NCBI RefSeq assembly: GCF_013282625.1
Contig: NZ_CP054020.1
Location: forward strand, 1,736,001-1,800,000
Source of the DNA: Thiomicrorhabdus xiamenensis
Lineage (GTDB): Bacteria; Pseudomonadota; Gammaproteobacteria; Thiomicrospirales; Thiomicrospiraceae
Length of the DNA: 64,000 nucleotides
Direction of reading: 5' to 3'
The translations under genes and the position numbers were made by a program. Shown piece after piece: positions 10,969-17,982 of the stretch. The notes beneath the pieces are model-generated. The model saw only the letters and a program-made list of their open reading frames with translations, was not told the DNA's origin and ran no database searches. Position 1 is the first letter of the stretch, and each line of letters opens with the position of its first letter.

Positions 10969-12237
10969 TTAGAAGAGTTCGATTTCACCTTCATCCATTG
11001 ACTCGGTATTCACCCGACTCATACGAGATTCCTCAATCATCTGTCGTTTAGCGTGAATTTTCTCGCGGAACTGATCAATACGTTGACGATATTCTTCTTC
11101 ACTTTGTGCCGGCTGCGCTTGATTCTGCTCGAGGAATTCACCGATTTCTCTAGAGAATTGATTCAACTGTTCCAAATGATTCATCGTCTGCTCAACCAAC
11201 TGACGGACAATATCCTCAAACTGAAGGGAACGGACTGCATTGGACACACTGGTTTCGATTTCGGTAATCATTCCGGAAACATCGCCCAGTTTTGACGAGA
11301 TACCGTCGTTCATTGCCGACAGGTCGCCCAGCATACCGCTAACCTTATGCTGCGAAGAAACGGCATGTTCCATGTCTTTACTGGCGGTTTCGCTGACGAT
11401 ATTACGCACCTGATCAACCGTCGTGCGCGCTTTTTCCGCCTGTTTACGAATCTGCTCATTGAGGATATTGGAATTCAACGACAGTTTGCGGACTTCGTCG
11501 GCGACCACGGCAAAACCGCGCCCTGCTTCACCGGCACGTGCAGCCTCAATCGCCGCATTAAGCGCCAGAAGATTCGTCTGATCGGCAATCCCTTTAACAT
11601 CTTCAAGCAGATTAAAAATCGCCTCGATCTGACCGACCATATCATCGATTTTATCGACGGTCTCTTTACTGCGCTCGGAAGCATTGGTCAGAAGATCGAT
11701 CAGATACTGCAGTACCGATTTGATTTCAGAAGAAAACTTCTGAATCGACATCTGATTACTGCCCTCGCCACCGAGATTGTCTAACAGCGAAAGCACCAGT
11801 TCGTATTCCGCACGCGTCTGCTGATGCAAGCCAGAAAAACTGCTGTTCAGAGTCTCAATCGCTTCGGCGACCAGATCTTTCACCTGAACCAATTCACCGC
11901 GGACAACTTCCACCTCGCGCTCGATTACCGCATCCACATCTTTCATCACTACCTGCAGCGTCTCATCCGCGGTAGTCGCTTTCAACACGGCCTCAGCAAC
12001 TTGAGAAGAAGAGGCGGACATTGATGTGCCTGCCGCTTCCTGCAACGCCTGGCGTCGACGTAGCGTTTTTAACTGCCGCTCCTCTTGCTTGGCAAGATTT
12101 GCCGCTACCAAAAACCAGCTTATGGAGAGCACAACAATCATCAGGATATTGACAACCGTGTTCTCAGACAAGCTTAAAACAATGGCCAATAAGGTTACCG
12201 TCAAGGGTATCCAATAGGCTCTGGCTAAATCGAGCAT
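10969..12237 (-). CDS. Methyl-accepting chemotaxis-type protein without a sensor domain
   Basis: A 422-residue protein with two closely spaced N-terminal helices (about 9-28 and 30-47) joined by a few residues, so there is no periplasmic ligand domain. A coiled-coil region leads into a methyl-accepting signalling hairpin. The conserved tip core is recognisable ([20 protein letters not shown], then [15 protein letters not shown]), which binds CheA and CheW. After the MA domain comes a helical tail ending EGEIELF, which is not the NWETF-type CheR tether. It is downstream of cheR-cheB on the same strand, so it may be the partner of these adaptation enzymes or sense an internal or membrane cue. 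The signal is unknown. Confidence 0.85.
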   Translation of the reverse strand: MLDLARAYWIPLTVTLLAIVLSLSENTVVNILMIVVLSISWFLVAANLAKQEERQLKTLRRRQALQEAAGTSMSASSSQVAEAVLKATTADETLQVVMKDVDAVIEREVEVVRGELVQVKDLVAEAIETLNSSFSGLHQQTRAEYELVLSLLDNLGGEGSNQMSIQKFSSEIKSVLQYLIDLLTNASERSKETVDKIDDMVGQIEAIFNLLEDVKGIADQTNLLALNAAIEAARAGEAGRGFAVVADEVRKLSLNSNILNEQIRKQAEKARTTVDQVRNIVSETASKDMEHAVSSQHKVSGMLGDLSAMNDGISSKLGDVSGMITEIETSVSNAVRSLQFEDIVRQLVEQTMNHLEQLNQFSREIGEFLEQNQAQPAQSEEEYRQRIDQFREKIHAKRQMIEESRMSRVNTESMDEGEIELF

Positions 12238-12240
12238 GAC

Positions 12241-12465
12241 ATTTTTCCTTTTATATCCGGCTTAAATAAGCTTCTTTTGTCAACGAGTAAGACGAAGCAC
12301 GGATTATGCCATTTAAAATTAAACATTTATTCTTAATACGATCACTCTGGATTCGCGAAAAGCGATACGTTGCAGGCCCGCATCTTTCGTACAGCGGCAA
12401 CTCTAAGACAAGTAACCGTCAATAAACGGTACAGATTTACCGTATAGCATTACCGGTAACAGCGG
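12241..12465. other. Intergenic region between cheB and the transducer-like gene
   Basis: No gene. It holds the weak cheB terminator (12420-12443), the 10-bp palindrome TTACCGGTAA (12450-12459) just past the cheB stop, and presumably the promoter of the transducer gene. Minus-strand TTGACA occurs about 50 bp upstream of that start, but no well-spaced -10 follows it. Confidence 0.4.
12420..12443 (-). terminator. Possible cheB terminator
   Basis: Minus strand ACGGTA-AATCTG-TACCGT followed by TTATT. The stem is short (6 bp) and the T-run broken, so it is weak. Confidence 0.4.
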
Positions 12466-13578
12466 TTAACGGCTCCCGAGCTCAAGAATTTTCTGCGCAA
12501 TCTGCTCTAATGGCAAAACAAAGTCGACCGCGCCGATTTTGACCGATTCGCCCGGCATTCCCCACACGACACTGGTTTTCTCGTCCTGGGCAACCGTTTT
12601 AACGCCCAGTTCATGCAGATCTTTAAGACCTTGAGCACCGTCGGCGCCCATCCCGGTTAGAATCACACCAACTGCCCCGGTTCCCACCGCCTGTTCAACT
12701 GAACGAAACATCACATCCACGGAAGGCTTATGACGGTTAACCGGCGGCCCGTCATTTAAGCGACAAACCAGACGAGTTCCCTCGCGCATAACCAATAAAT
12801 GTTTATCACCCGGCGCGACATACACATGCCCTTTTTCAATAGGCATACCGTCTTCGGCATGATGTACCGTCATGGCTGCAATGCTGTCCATACGATTCGC
12901 GAAAGGCGCACTGAATGCCGCCGGAATATGCTGAGTAATCACGATAGGCGGCGAATCGGCTGGCAAACGCAATAAAATTTCCTTAATCGCCTCAGTCCCA
13001 CCGGTTGAAGAACCTAACGCGATTAACTTAAAGCCTGTTGAGGCTCTGGAAACGGACGGCGTCTTTTTCGGTAACACGGCGTCGGCGGTATATTTTTCCG
13101 GAGAGGAAACTGTTGCCACCGTCGGCTGGCGCTGTTGATTGGAAACATAGCGTGCATACTGGCGCTCCAGCATGTAACGGCTTACTTTAGATGCAGTCTT
13201 AACCTTGCGTCTGATCTCGAAAGCGTAGTCTTCGAAGGTATGATGGAGATCGATTTTCGGCTTGGTAACAAAATCAACCGCTCCGAGATCCATCGCTTCA
13301 AAAGTCACATCCGCGCCCTTTTCAGTCAACGTCGAAATCATGACAACCGGCAAAGGGTGCAAACGCATCAGGTTTTTTAAAAACGTCACGCCGTCCATTT
13401 TCGGCATCTCTACGTCCAGCGTCAGCACATCCGGATGCAGCAGTTTGATTTTTTCACGTGCGTCATACGGATCGGAAGCCGTTCCGACCACCTCGATTTC
13501 CGGATCGGAACCGAGCATCTCGGATAGCATTTTTCTGACCAGCTCGGAGTCATCGACAATCAATACTTTTACCGACAT
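12466..13578 (-). CDS. cheB: Chemotaxis protein-glutamate methylesterase/deamidase CheB
   Basis: Response-regulator methylesterase that removes methyl groups from receptor glutamates and deamidates glutamines. The receiver domain spans residues 1-125, with acidic pair Asp9/Asp10, phosphoacceptor Asp55 (LDVEMPKMDG) and KPK. A linker follows to the catalytic domain (about 183-370) with Ser191 (GSSTGGTEA), His217 (TQHIPAAF) and Asp313 (GMGADG) as the triad. Full length. It lies about 57 bp after cheR and is probably co-transcribed. Confidence 0.96.
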   Translation of the reverse strand: MSVKVLIVDDSELVRKMLSEMLGSDPEIEVVGTASDPYDAREKIKLLHPDVLTLDVEMPKMDGVTFLKNLMRLHPLPVVMISTLTEKGADVTFEAMDLGAVDFVTKPKIDLHHTFEDYAFEIRRKVKTASKVSRYMLERQYARYVSNQQRQPTVATVSSPEKYTADAVLPKKTPSVSRASTGFKLIALGSSTGGTEAIKEILLRLPADSPPIVITQHIPAAFSAPFANRMDSIAAMTVHHAEDGMPIEKGHVYVAPGDKHLLVMREGTRLVCRLNDGPPVNRHKPSVDVMFRSVEQAVGTGAVGVILTGMGADGAQGLKDLHELGVKTVAQDEKTSVVWGMPGESVKIGAVDFVLPLEQIAQKILELGSR

Positions 13579-13635
13579 ATGAAATTCCTTTTCAATTTTC
13601 TATCACGCCAAAAACCATTTAAATCGGCACGTTTA

Positions 13636-14463
13636 TCAACTGATTTTGCGATAAATCGTTTTACCCAACAATTCAAACCGGTCACAGACGTTATACAGCG
13701 ATTCCGAATGACCGACAAACAAATAGCCGCCGTTCGGCAGACGGTCGGCATAGCGGTCGAACAGCCGCGCCTGGGTCGGTTTATCAAAATAGATAACCAC
13801 ATTACGGCAAAAGATCACATCGATCGCGTCGCGAATAGGCCAATCCGCCATCAGATTCAGCTGGGAAAATTCGATAATATCCTGCAGCTCTTTTTTCACC
13901 TTGGCAAAACCTTCACGCGCGCCGGTGCCTTTCAAAAACCAACGTTTTTTACGATCCAGATCCATCCCTTTCAAACGATCGACATTATAGACACCATTAA
14001 CCCCCGTCTGAACCACATTCGAATCCAGATCGGTCGCAATCACTTTCGCATCCCAGCCAGCCGGCACCGTTTCTTTGAGAACAATGGCAATGGAATAAGG
14101 TTCTTCTCCGGTCGAGCAGCCTGCAGACCAGACCCGTATCTTACGTTTGTCGGCATTTTTCTCCAGCAACTCCGGAATGACCGTCTGTGCCAAATGTTCG
14201 AAATGGTGGTTTTCGCGGAAAAAGAAGGTCAGATTGGTCGTAATCGCATTGATTAGATGAACGAATTCTTCCTCACCCTGCTTATCGACAAAATCCAGAT
14301 ACTCTTTGAAACTTTGTTTCTCCAAAAAGCGAATTCGTTTCGCCAGCCGGTTATATACCAGATTCTTTTTGGATTCATTCAGATCGATTCCGGCAAAGTC
14401 GTAAACAATCTTTTTTATCTTATCGAATTCTTTATCGGTAAATACAAACTCGCGCTCATCCAT
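13636..14463 (-). CDS. cheR: Chemotaxis protein methyltransferase CheR
   Basis: SAM-dependent methyltransferase that adds methyl groups to receptor glutamates, opposing CheB. The N-terminal helical CheR_N domain is followed by the SAM-binding fold with SAGCSTGEEPYSIAI, VIATDLDSNVV and DVIFCRNVVIYFD. Starting at ATG 14463 (MDEREFVF) gives 275 residues, the family length. The frame also allows a TTG seven codons earlier. A GAGAGG lies 13 nt upstream of the ATG. It is the first gene of cheR-cheB and is divergent from the FliK-like gene. Confidence 0.95.
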   Translation of the reverse strand: MDEREFVFTDKEFDKIKKIVYDFAGIDLNESKKNLVYNRLAKRIRFLEKQSFKEYLDFVDKQGEEEFVHLINAITTNLTFFFRENHHFEHLAQTVIPELLEKNADKRKIRVWSAGCSTGEEPYSIAIVLKETVPAGWDAKVIATDLDSNVVQTGVNGVYNVDRLKGMDLDRKKRWFLKGTGAREGFAKVKKELQDIIEFSQLNLMADWPIRDAIDVIFCRNVVIYFDKPTQARLFDRYADRLPNGGYLFVGHSESLYNVCDRFELLGKTIYRKIS

Positions 14464-14490
14464 GATATTTACCCGTCCTCTCAATGCCTA

Positions 14491-14514
14491 GTTAACGGAT
14501 TTTGCTCCGTTAAC
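14491..14514. repeat. Perfect 9-bp inverted repeat between cheR and the FliK-like gene
   Basis: GTTAACGGA and TCCGTTAAC flank six bases (TTTTGC). There is no T-run on either side, so it does not look like a terminator. It sits 28 bp upstream of cheR, inside the likely leader, so an operator or an mRNA hairpin is possible. Confidence 0.6.
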
Positions 14515-14652
14515 GTTGAATGGTATGCTTGCGAAAGATTATTCGAGTCGTTATTCGAGATCGCTTTTCGACAAGCTCTACGTATCCAAACGGCCGCTAA
14601 TGGCCGCTTAATGGGATAATTTTGACAAAAACCTTAAAATCCGGGGTTAATA

Positions 14653-15681
14653 ATGCTCACAATCACCCACAATCTTAACTCAAGTCAACTAGCTCCGGAC
14701 CTCCAGAAATCTCTGCTCGCCTCCCTTAAAACCGGGCAGATACTTAACGCTTCGATTGAAAAAATTAACGGTCAGGAAGTGACGTTGCGCGTAGGACAAA
14801 ATGTATTCACGGCCAACACAACCGTCAGCGGACTGCAGACAGGCGAGATACAATTAAGCGTCAAGCAAACTCAACCGTCTCTGGTTCTGGCTATCGCCCA
14901 ACGCCCGCAATTAACCGCCTCTTCGCAGGAGGTGATTCAGGCTGCAATCCGTCAACACCTGGTCAATCAGCAACCTCTCGGTCAGATTAGTCAACAACTG
15001 ACACAACTCTTGAACCAACTGCCCAGTCAGCTACAACCACCGCTGACCGCTTTACTCGAACAACTGCGTAAACCGCTTAGCGCAAATACAGGCAACGATC
15101 TGAAAAACCAGCTCAATAACAGTGGACTGTTCTTGGAATCCAAACTGCTGCTGGGGAAGTCCGACGGCAACACCCCCAAACAAGATCTCAAAGCCCAATT
15201 CCTGCAATTCAAACAACTGGCCCAGCAAAGTAGCGGTGTACAGAATGCCGCAACGCAACTGGCCAGCAAATTAAGCGATCAGGCAATCAGCAAAATCACC
15301 CTCAATCAGCTGCAACTGTACCAGAATCCAGCGGTGATCGGTTTTGAATTCGCCCCACCCAATCCACAAACTATCGATGATCAGTTGGAATTCAGAAAAA
15401 AACGCACGGACAAAGGCAATCGCTGGGAGGTTTTTGTCAATCTGCAGACCTCTGACGGTGAACTGAAAAGCAAAATCAGCTTTGACGCCGAAGAGAATTT
15501 ATACTGCGGCATCTGGTGCCAAAACGATACCCTTGGCAAGCGAATCGAAAGCAAGATCACCGAATTGCATGACTTATTCGAAGCTCTGGATCTGCAAAGC
15601 GTCCATCTGCGTCTACTGCCCTCACCGCCAGAACAAAGCAAACAGGGACAAAGAGTCGCCCTGATCGATATTCATATCTGA
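14653..15681 (+). CDS. FliK-like (hook-length control domain) protein
   Basis: A 342-residue protein. The N-terminal 70 residues form a small domain (GQILNASIEKINGQEVTLRVG), followed by a Gln/Leu-rich middle with no membrane segment. The C-terminus (about 245-342) resembles the Flg_hook domain of FliK (RWEVFVNLQTSDGELKSKIS, then a helix and QSVHLRLLPSP). The true fliK is at 34985-37078, so this is a second, divergent copy. FliK-like genes are commonly found beside fhlB, which lies at the other end of this plus-strand block. A role with FhlB in export switching is an inference. Confidence 0.65.
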   Translation: MLTITHNLNSSQLAPDLQKSLLASLKTGQILNASIEKINGQEVTLRVGQNVFTANTTVSGLQTGEIQLSVKQTQPSLVLAIAQRPQLTASSQEVIQAAIRQHLVNQQPLGQISQQLTQLLNQLPSQLQPPLTALLEQLRKPLSANTGNDLKNQLNNSGLFLESKLLLGKSDGNTPKQDLKAQFLQFKQLAQQSSGVQNAATQLASKLSDQAISKITLNQLQLYQNPAVIGFEFAPPNPQTIDDQLEFRKKRTDKGNRWEVFVNLQTSDGELKSKISFDAEENLYCGIWCQNDTLGKRIESKITELHDLFEALDLQSVHLRLLPSPPEQSKQGQRVALIDIHI

Positions 15682-15818
15682 CGGTTCCTAGCCTCTGGCG
15701 TAATTTGTGGCAAATCAAGTCGCCTGATAAATTTTCATTCAGTTCCGTTATACCCCTAGACCTTTAGTGGGTAATCGGTTAATTTACCCTAAATCCCATT
15801 ACTAAAAGAGTTTTGCGC

Positions 15819-16352
15819 ATGGAAAACGCGGAAAAAAACCTGGACGATATTCAGGAACAGATTGATCAAAGCCACTCCGATGATGATCAGGTTTTAAGTT
15901 TTGTTCTGGGGAATGAAGAATATGGCGTCGATATCCTGAGAGTACAGGAAATAAAAGGCTGGGAAAAAACCACCGACATTCCGAATACACCTGACTATGT
16001 CATGGGGGTCATCAACCTTCGTGGCGCGGTTGTGCCGATCGTCGATCTCAGAGTCCGTTTCGGGCTGGATAACATCACCTATAACGACTCGACCGTCGTG
16101 GTGATCGTTCGCGCCGAAGACACCAACGGCAGTCACAAGATTATCGGCATGGTGGTTGACGGCGTATCGGATGTACATTCGGTCAGCCAGCAGACGCTAC
16201 AGGCTGCCCCGTCGATGTCAGGCACGATCAACACGGAATACGTCAAAGGATTGGCTACGGTGGGGGATAAAATGGTCATTATCCTGCATATCGACCAGTT
16301 GATTAACGACGGCATTCTATCGGCGATAAAAAAATCGCTTAATATTGAATAG
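15819..16352 (+). CDS. cheW: CheW-type chemotaxis coupling protein (copy 1)
   Basis: A 177-residue scaffold linking CheA to receptor tips. An acidic N-terminal 25-residue tail precedes a standard CheW domain (QVLSFVLGNEEYGVDILRVQ; PDYVMGVINLRGAVVPIVDL with the conserved NLRG; IIGMVVDGVSDV). It starts at ATG 15819 after AAAAGAG. It is the second gene of the plus-strand block and the more canonical of the two CheW proteins in this window. Confidence 0.93.
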   Translation: MENAEKNLDDIQEQIDQSHSDDDQVLSFVLGNEEYGVDILRVQEIKGWEKTTDIPNTPDYVMGVINLRGAVVPIVDLRVRFGLDNITYNDSTVVVIVRAEDTNGSHKIIGMVVDGVSDVHSVSQQTLQAAPSMSGTINTEYVKGLATVGDKMVIILHIDQLINDGILSAIKKSLNIE

Positions 16353-16421
16353 GCCTTGTTTTAAGGCCCGTATCATACGACAATAAAAATCATTTGATTG
16401 AAAGCAAAAAGAGAGATTAGG

Positions 16422-16781
16422 ATGTCAAAAATCTTAGCAGTGGATGATTCAAAATCAATGAGACAGATGGTTAGCATGTCCCTGAAATCGGCCGGACACG
16501 ACGTCACGGAAGCGGAAGACGGCTTAGCAGCATTGGATATTGCCAAACAAAACCAATTCGATCTCGTAGTCACTGATATCAATATGCCGAATATGAATGG
16601 CATTGAATTAATCACCGCATTGCGCGCAATGCCGAACTACAAGTTCACACCGATTCTATGTCTGACAACGGAATCCTCCGGCGACATGAAAACCAAAGGT
16701 AAAGAAGCGGGTGCGACCGGCTGGATCGTTAAACCTTTCAGCCCTGAAAAACTGCTTTCGGTTATCGGACGCGTCCTTTAA
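16422..16781 (+). CDS. CheY-like single-domain response regulator (copy 2)
   Basis: A 119-residue receiver with acidic pair Asp8/Asp9, phosphoacceptor Asp52 (VVTDINMPNMNG), TT at 82-83 and Lys104 (WIVKPF). No output domain. It groups by eye with CheY proteins encoded next to STAS proteins in accessory chemosensory clusters (AVDDSKSMRQMV, TTESSGDMKTKGKEAGATGW) rather than with the flagellar-switch CheY at 20972. The start is ATG 16422; the frame is open eight codons further but without a better start. It may act as a phosphate sink or as a second output. Confidence 0.88.
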   Translation: MSKILAVDDSKSMRQMVSMSLKSAGHDVTEAEDGLAALDIAKQNQFDLVVTDINMPNMNGIELITALRAMPNYKFTPILCLTTESSGDMKTKGKEAGATGWIVKPFSPEKLLSVIGRVL

Positions 16782-16833
16782 CTCCTGCCGGTTGCGAAAC
16801 TGCCATTTAATTGACCTGATAAAGGATTTAGTG

Positions 16834-17112
16834 ATGAGTTCTACCATTACTTTGAACGACAGTCTGATCATTAACCAGATTGAAGAACAGTTTTCGCAAC
16901 TGAACGCCCAGTTCAATGAAGCGGAAAACGACATTATCATCGATGCTGCGGCAGTTGATACGATTGACACTGCCGGACTGCAATCCTTGCTGATGCTGAT
17001 TCAAACCGCTGAAACCAACGGAAAAAGCATTCGCTGGGAATCGCCATCTGAAACTCTGGTTACTTCCGCCGATAAACTGGGCTTGAGTGCAATCCTGCGC
17101 TTGAACGCCTAA
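16834..17112 (+). CDS. STAS-domain protein
   Basis: A 92-residue single STAS domain (anti-sigma-antagonist fold). The usual phosphorylated helix start is seen as VDTIDTAGLQSLLML, where Thr takes the place of the serine found in SpoIIAA (DSSGL type). It starts at ATG 16834 after AAAGGATTTAGTG, 52 bp behind the CheY-like gene. STAS proteins in chemotaxis operons are of unclear role. No partner anti-sigma kinase is visible nearby. Confidence 0.85.
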   Translation: MSSTITLNDSLIINQIEEQFSQLNAQFNEAENDIIIDAAAVDTIDTAGLQSLLMLIQTAETNGKSIRWESPSETLVTSADKLGLSAILRLNA

Positions 17113-17148
17113 CCCCCCGCCACTTTTCTCAGCCATACCGGCACAGCA

Positions 17149-17439
17149 ATGCCCTCCTCCACAAATACGCCACCGCAAGCGGTTTCTCTGCAATACGACG
17201 GAGACGGCGCGCCTAAAGTGACCGCCAAAGGCCAAGGCTATATTGCCGAAGAGATTATTCAGGCCGCAAAAGAACACCATATCCCGATCCAGCAGGACAG
17301 CGAACTGGTCGCTCTACTCGGTCAGGTTCAGTTGGATCAGGAAATTCCGGAAAAGCTCTATGCAGCAGTGGCACAGGTTCTTCTGTTTGCGTATGAAGTC
17401 AGCGGCAAAGAACTGCCGCGTAAGTCGGAAGATTTATAG
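17149..17439 (+). CDS. FhlB, FlhB C-terminal-domain homologue
   Basis: A 96-residue soluble protein homologous to the cytoplasmic domain of FlhB (EscU/YscU/HrcU family). AVSLQYDGDGAPKVTAKGQG and IAEEIIQAAKEHHIPIQQD align with the FlhB segment after its NPTH cleavage site, but the NPTH site itself is absent. Family knowledge: stand-alone FhlB-type proteins can substitute for the cleaved FlhB C-terminal fragment. Full FlhB with NPTH is present at 26425-27549. It converges with cheW copy 2, only 16 bp apart. Confidence 0.85.
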   Translation: MPSSTNTPPQAVSLQYDGDGAPKVTAKGQGYIAEEIIQAAKEHHIPIQQDSELVALLGQVQLDQEIPEKLYAAVAQVLLFAYEVSGKELPRKSEDL

Positions 17440-17455
17440 CGAAGTCGTGACGAAT

Positions 17456-17959
17456 TTATTCGTGATTGGCAAAAATGGTATCCACATCGACCAGAATAAT
17501 GACACTGTCCTGATAGTGGGCAATCCCCTGAATATGGCGCGAGGCATTATCTTTTGTCGATGAAAGCGCTTCAAACTTCTTCTCGGGAATATCTTTAACT
17601 TCCATCACAAAGTCCACCAGCATCCCCACCGTCCGCTCGTCATCCAGCTCGACAATAATGATCCGTGACAGATCATCGATCTCTTTCGGCATCATATCGA
17701 ACATAATCCGCGTATCGACTACGGTAACAATCACCCCACGGACATTGATTACGCCTAAAACCTGACGGTTTGCCCCTGGAACCGATCTGATCTGCCCGAC
17801 GCGCAAAACTTCACGAATCTTGCTCACTTGTATTCCGTAGATCTCATTCTCAAGAGCGAACATCACACAACGGACGCTCGGCCCCATAAAGTCTTCTTCA
17901 TCCATATCGTTCATGATCGAGACATTATTAACGAATCCTCTACTACCGCTTACTTGCAT
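17456..17959 (-). CDS. cheW: CheW-type chemotaxis coupling protein (copy 2)
   Basis: A 167-residue CheW-domain protein with an extra N-terminal stretch of about 27 residues (acidic MNDMDEEDFMG). Core features are RCVMFALENEIYGIQVSKIR, RQVLGVINVRGVIVTVVD and MLVDFVMEVKDI. The start ATG 17959 follows GAGGTGAT. It is the last gene of the flhA-to-cheW operon, 23 bp behind cheA, so it is the likely core partner of that CheA. Confidence 0.93.
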   Translation of the reverse strand: MQVSGSRGFVNNVSIMNDMDEEDFMGPSVRCVMFALENEIYGIQVSKIREVLRVGQIRSVPGANRQVLGVINVRGVIVTVVDTRIMFDMMPKEIDDLSRIIIVELDDERTVGMLVDFVMEVKDIPEKKFEALSSTKDNASRHIQGIAHYQDSVIILVDVDTIFANHE

Positions 17960-17982
17960 AAATCACCTCAAATTCTTTATGA

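Noticed and set aside
12450-12459. Palindrome TTACCGGTAA as an operator
   Set aside because: It sits right after the cheB stop next to a weak hairpin; more likely part of the 3' end structure, and a 10-bp palindrome is weak evidence.
14622-14627. TTGACA upstream of the FliK-like gene
   Set aside because: A -10 at the right distance would overlap the start codon; no promoter call is possible from it.
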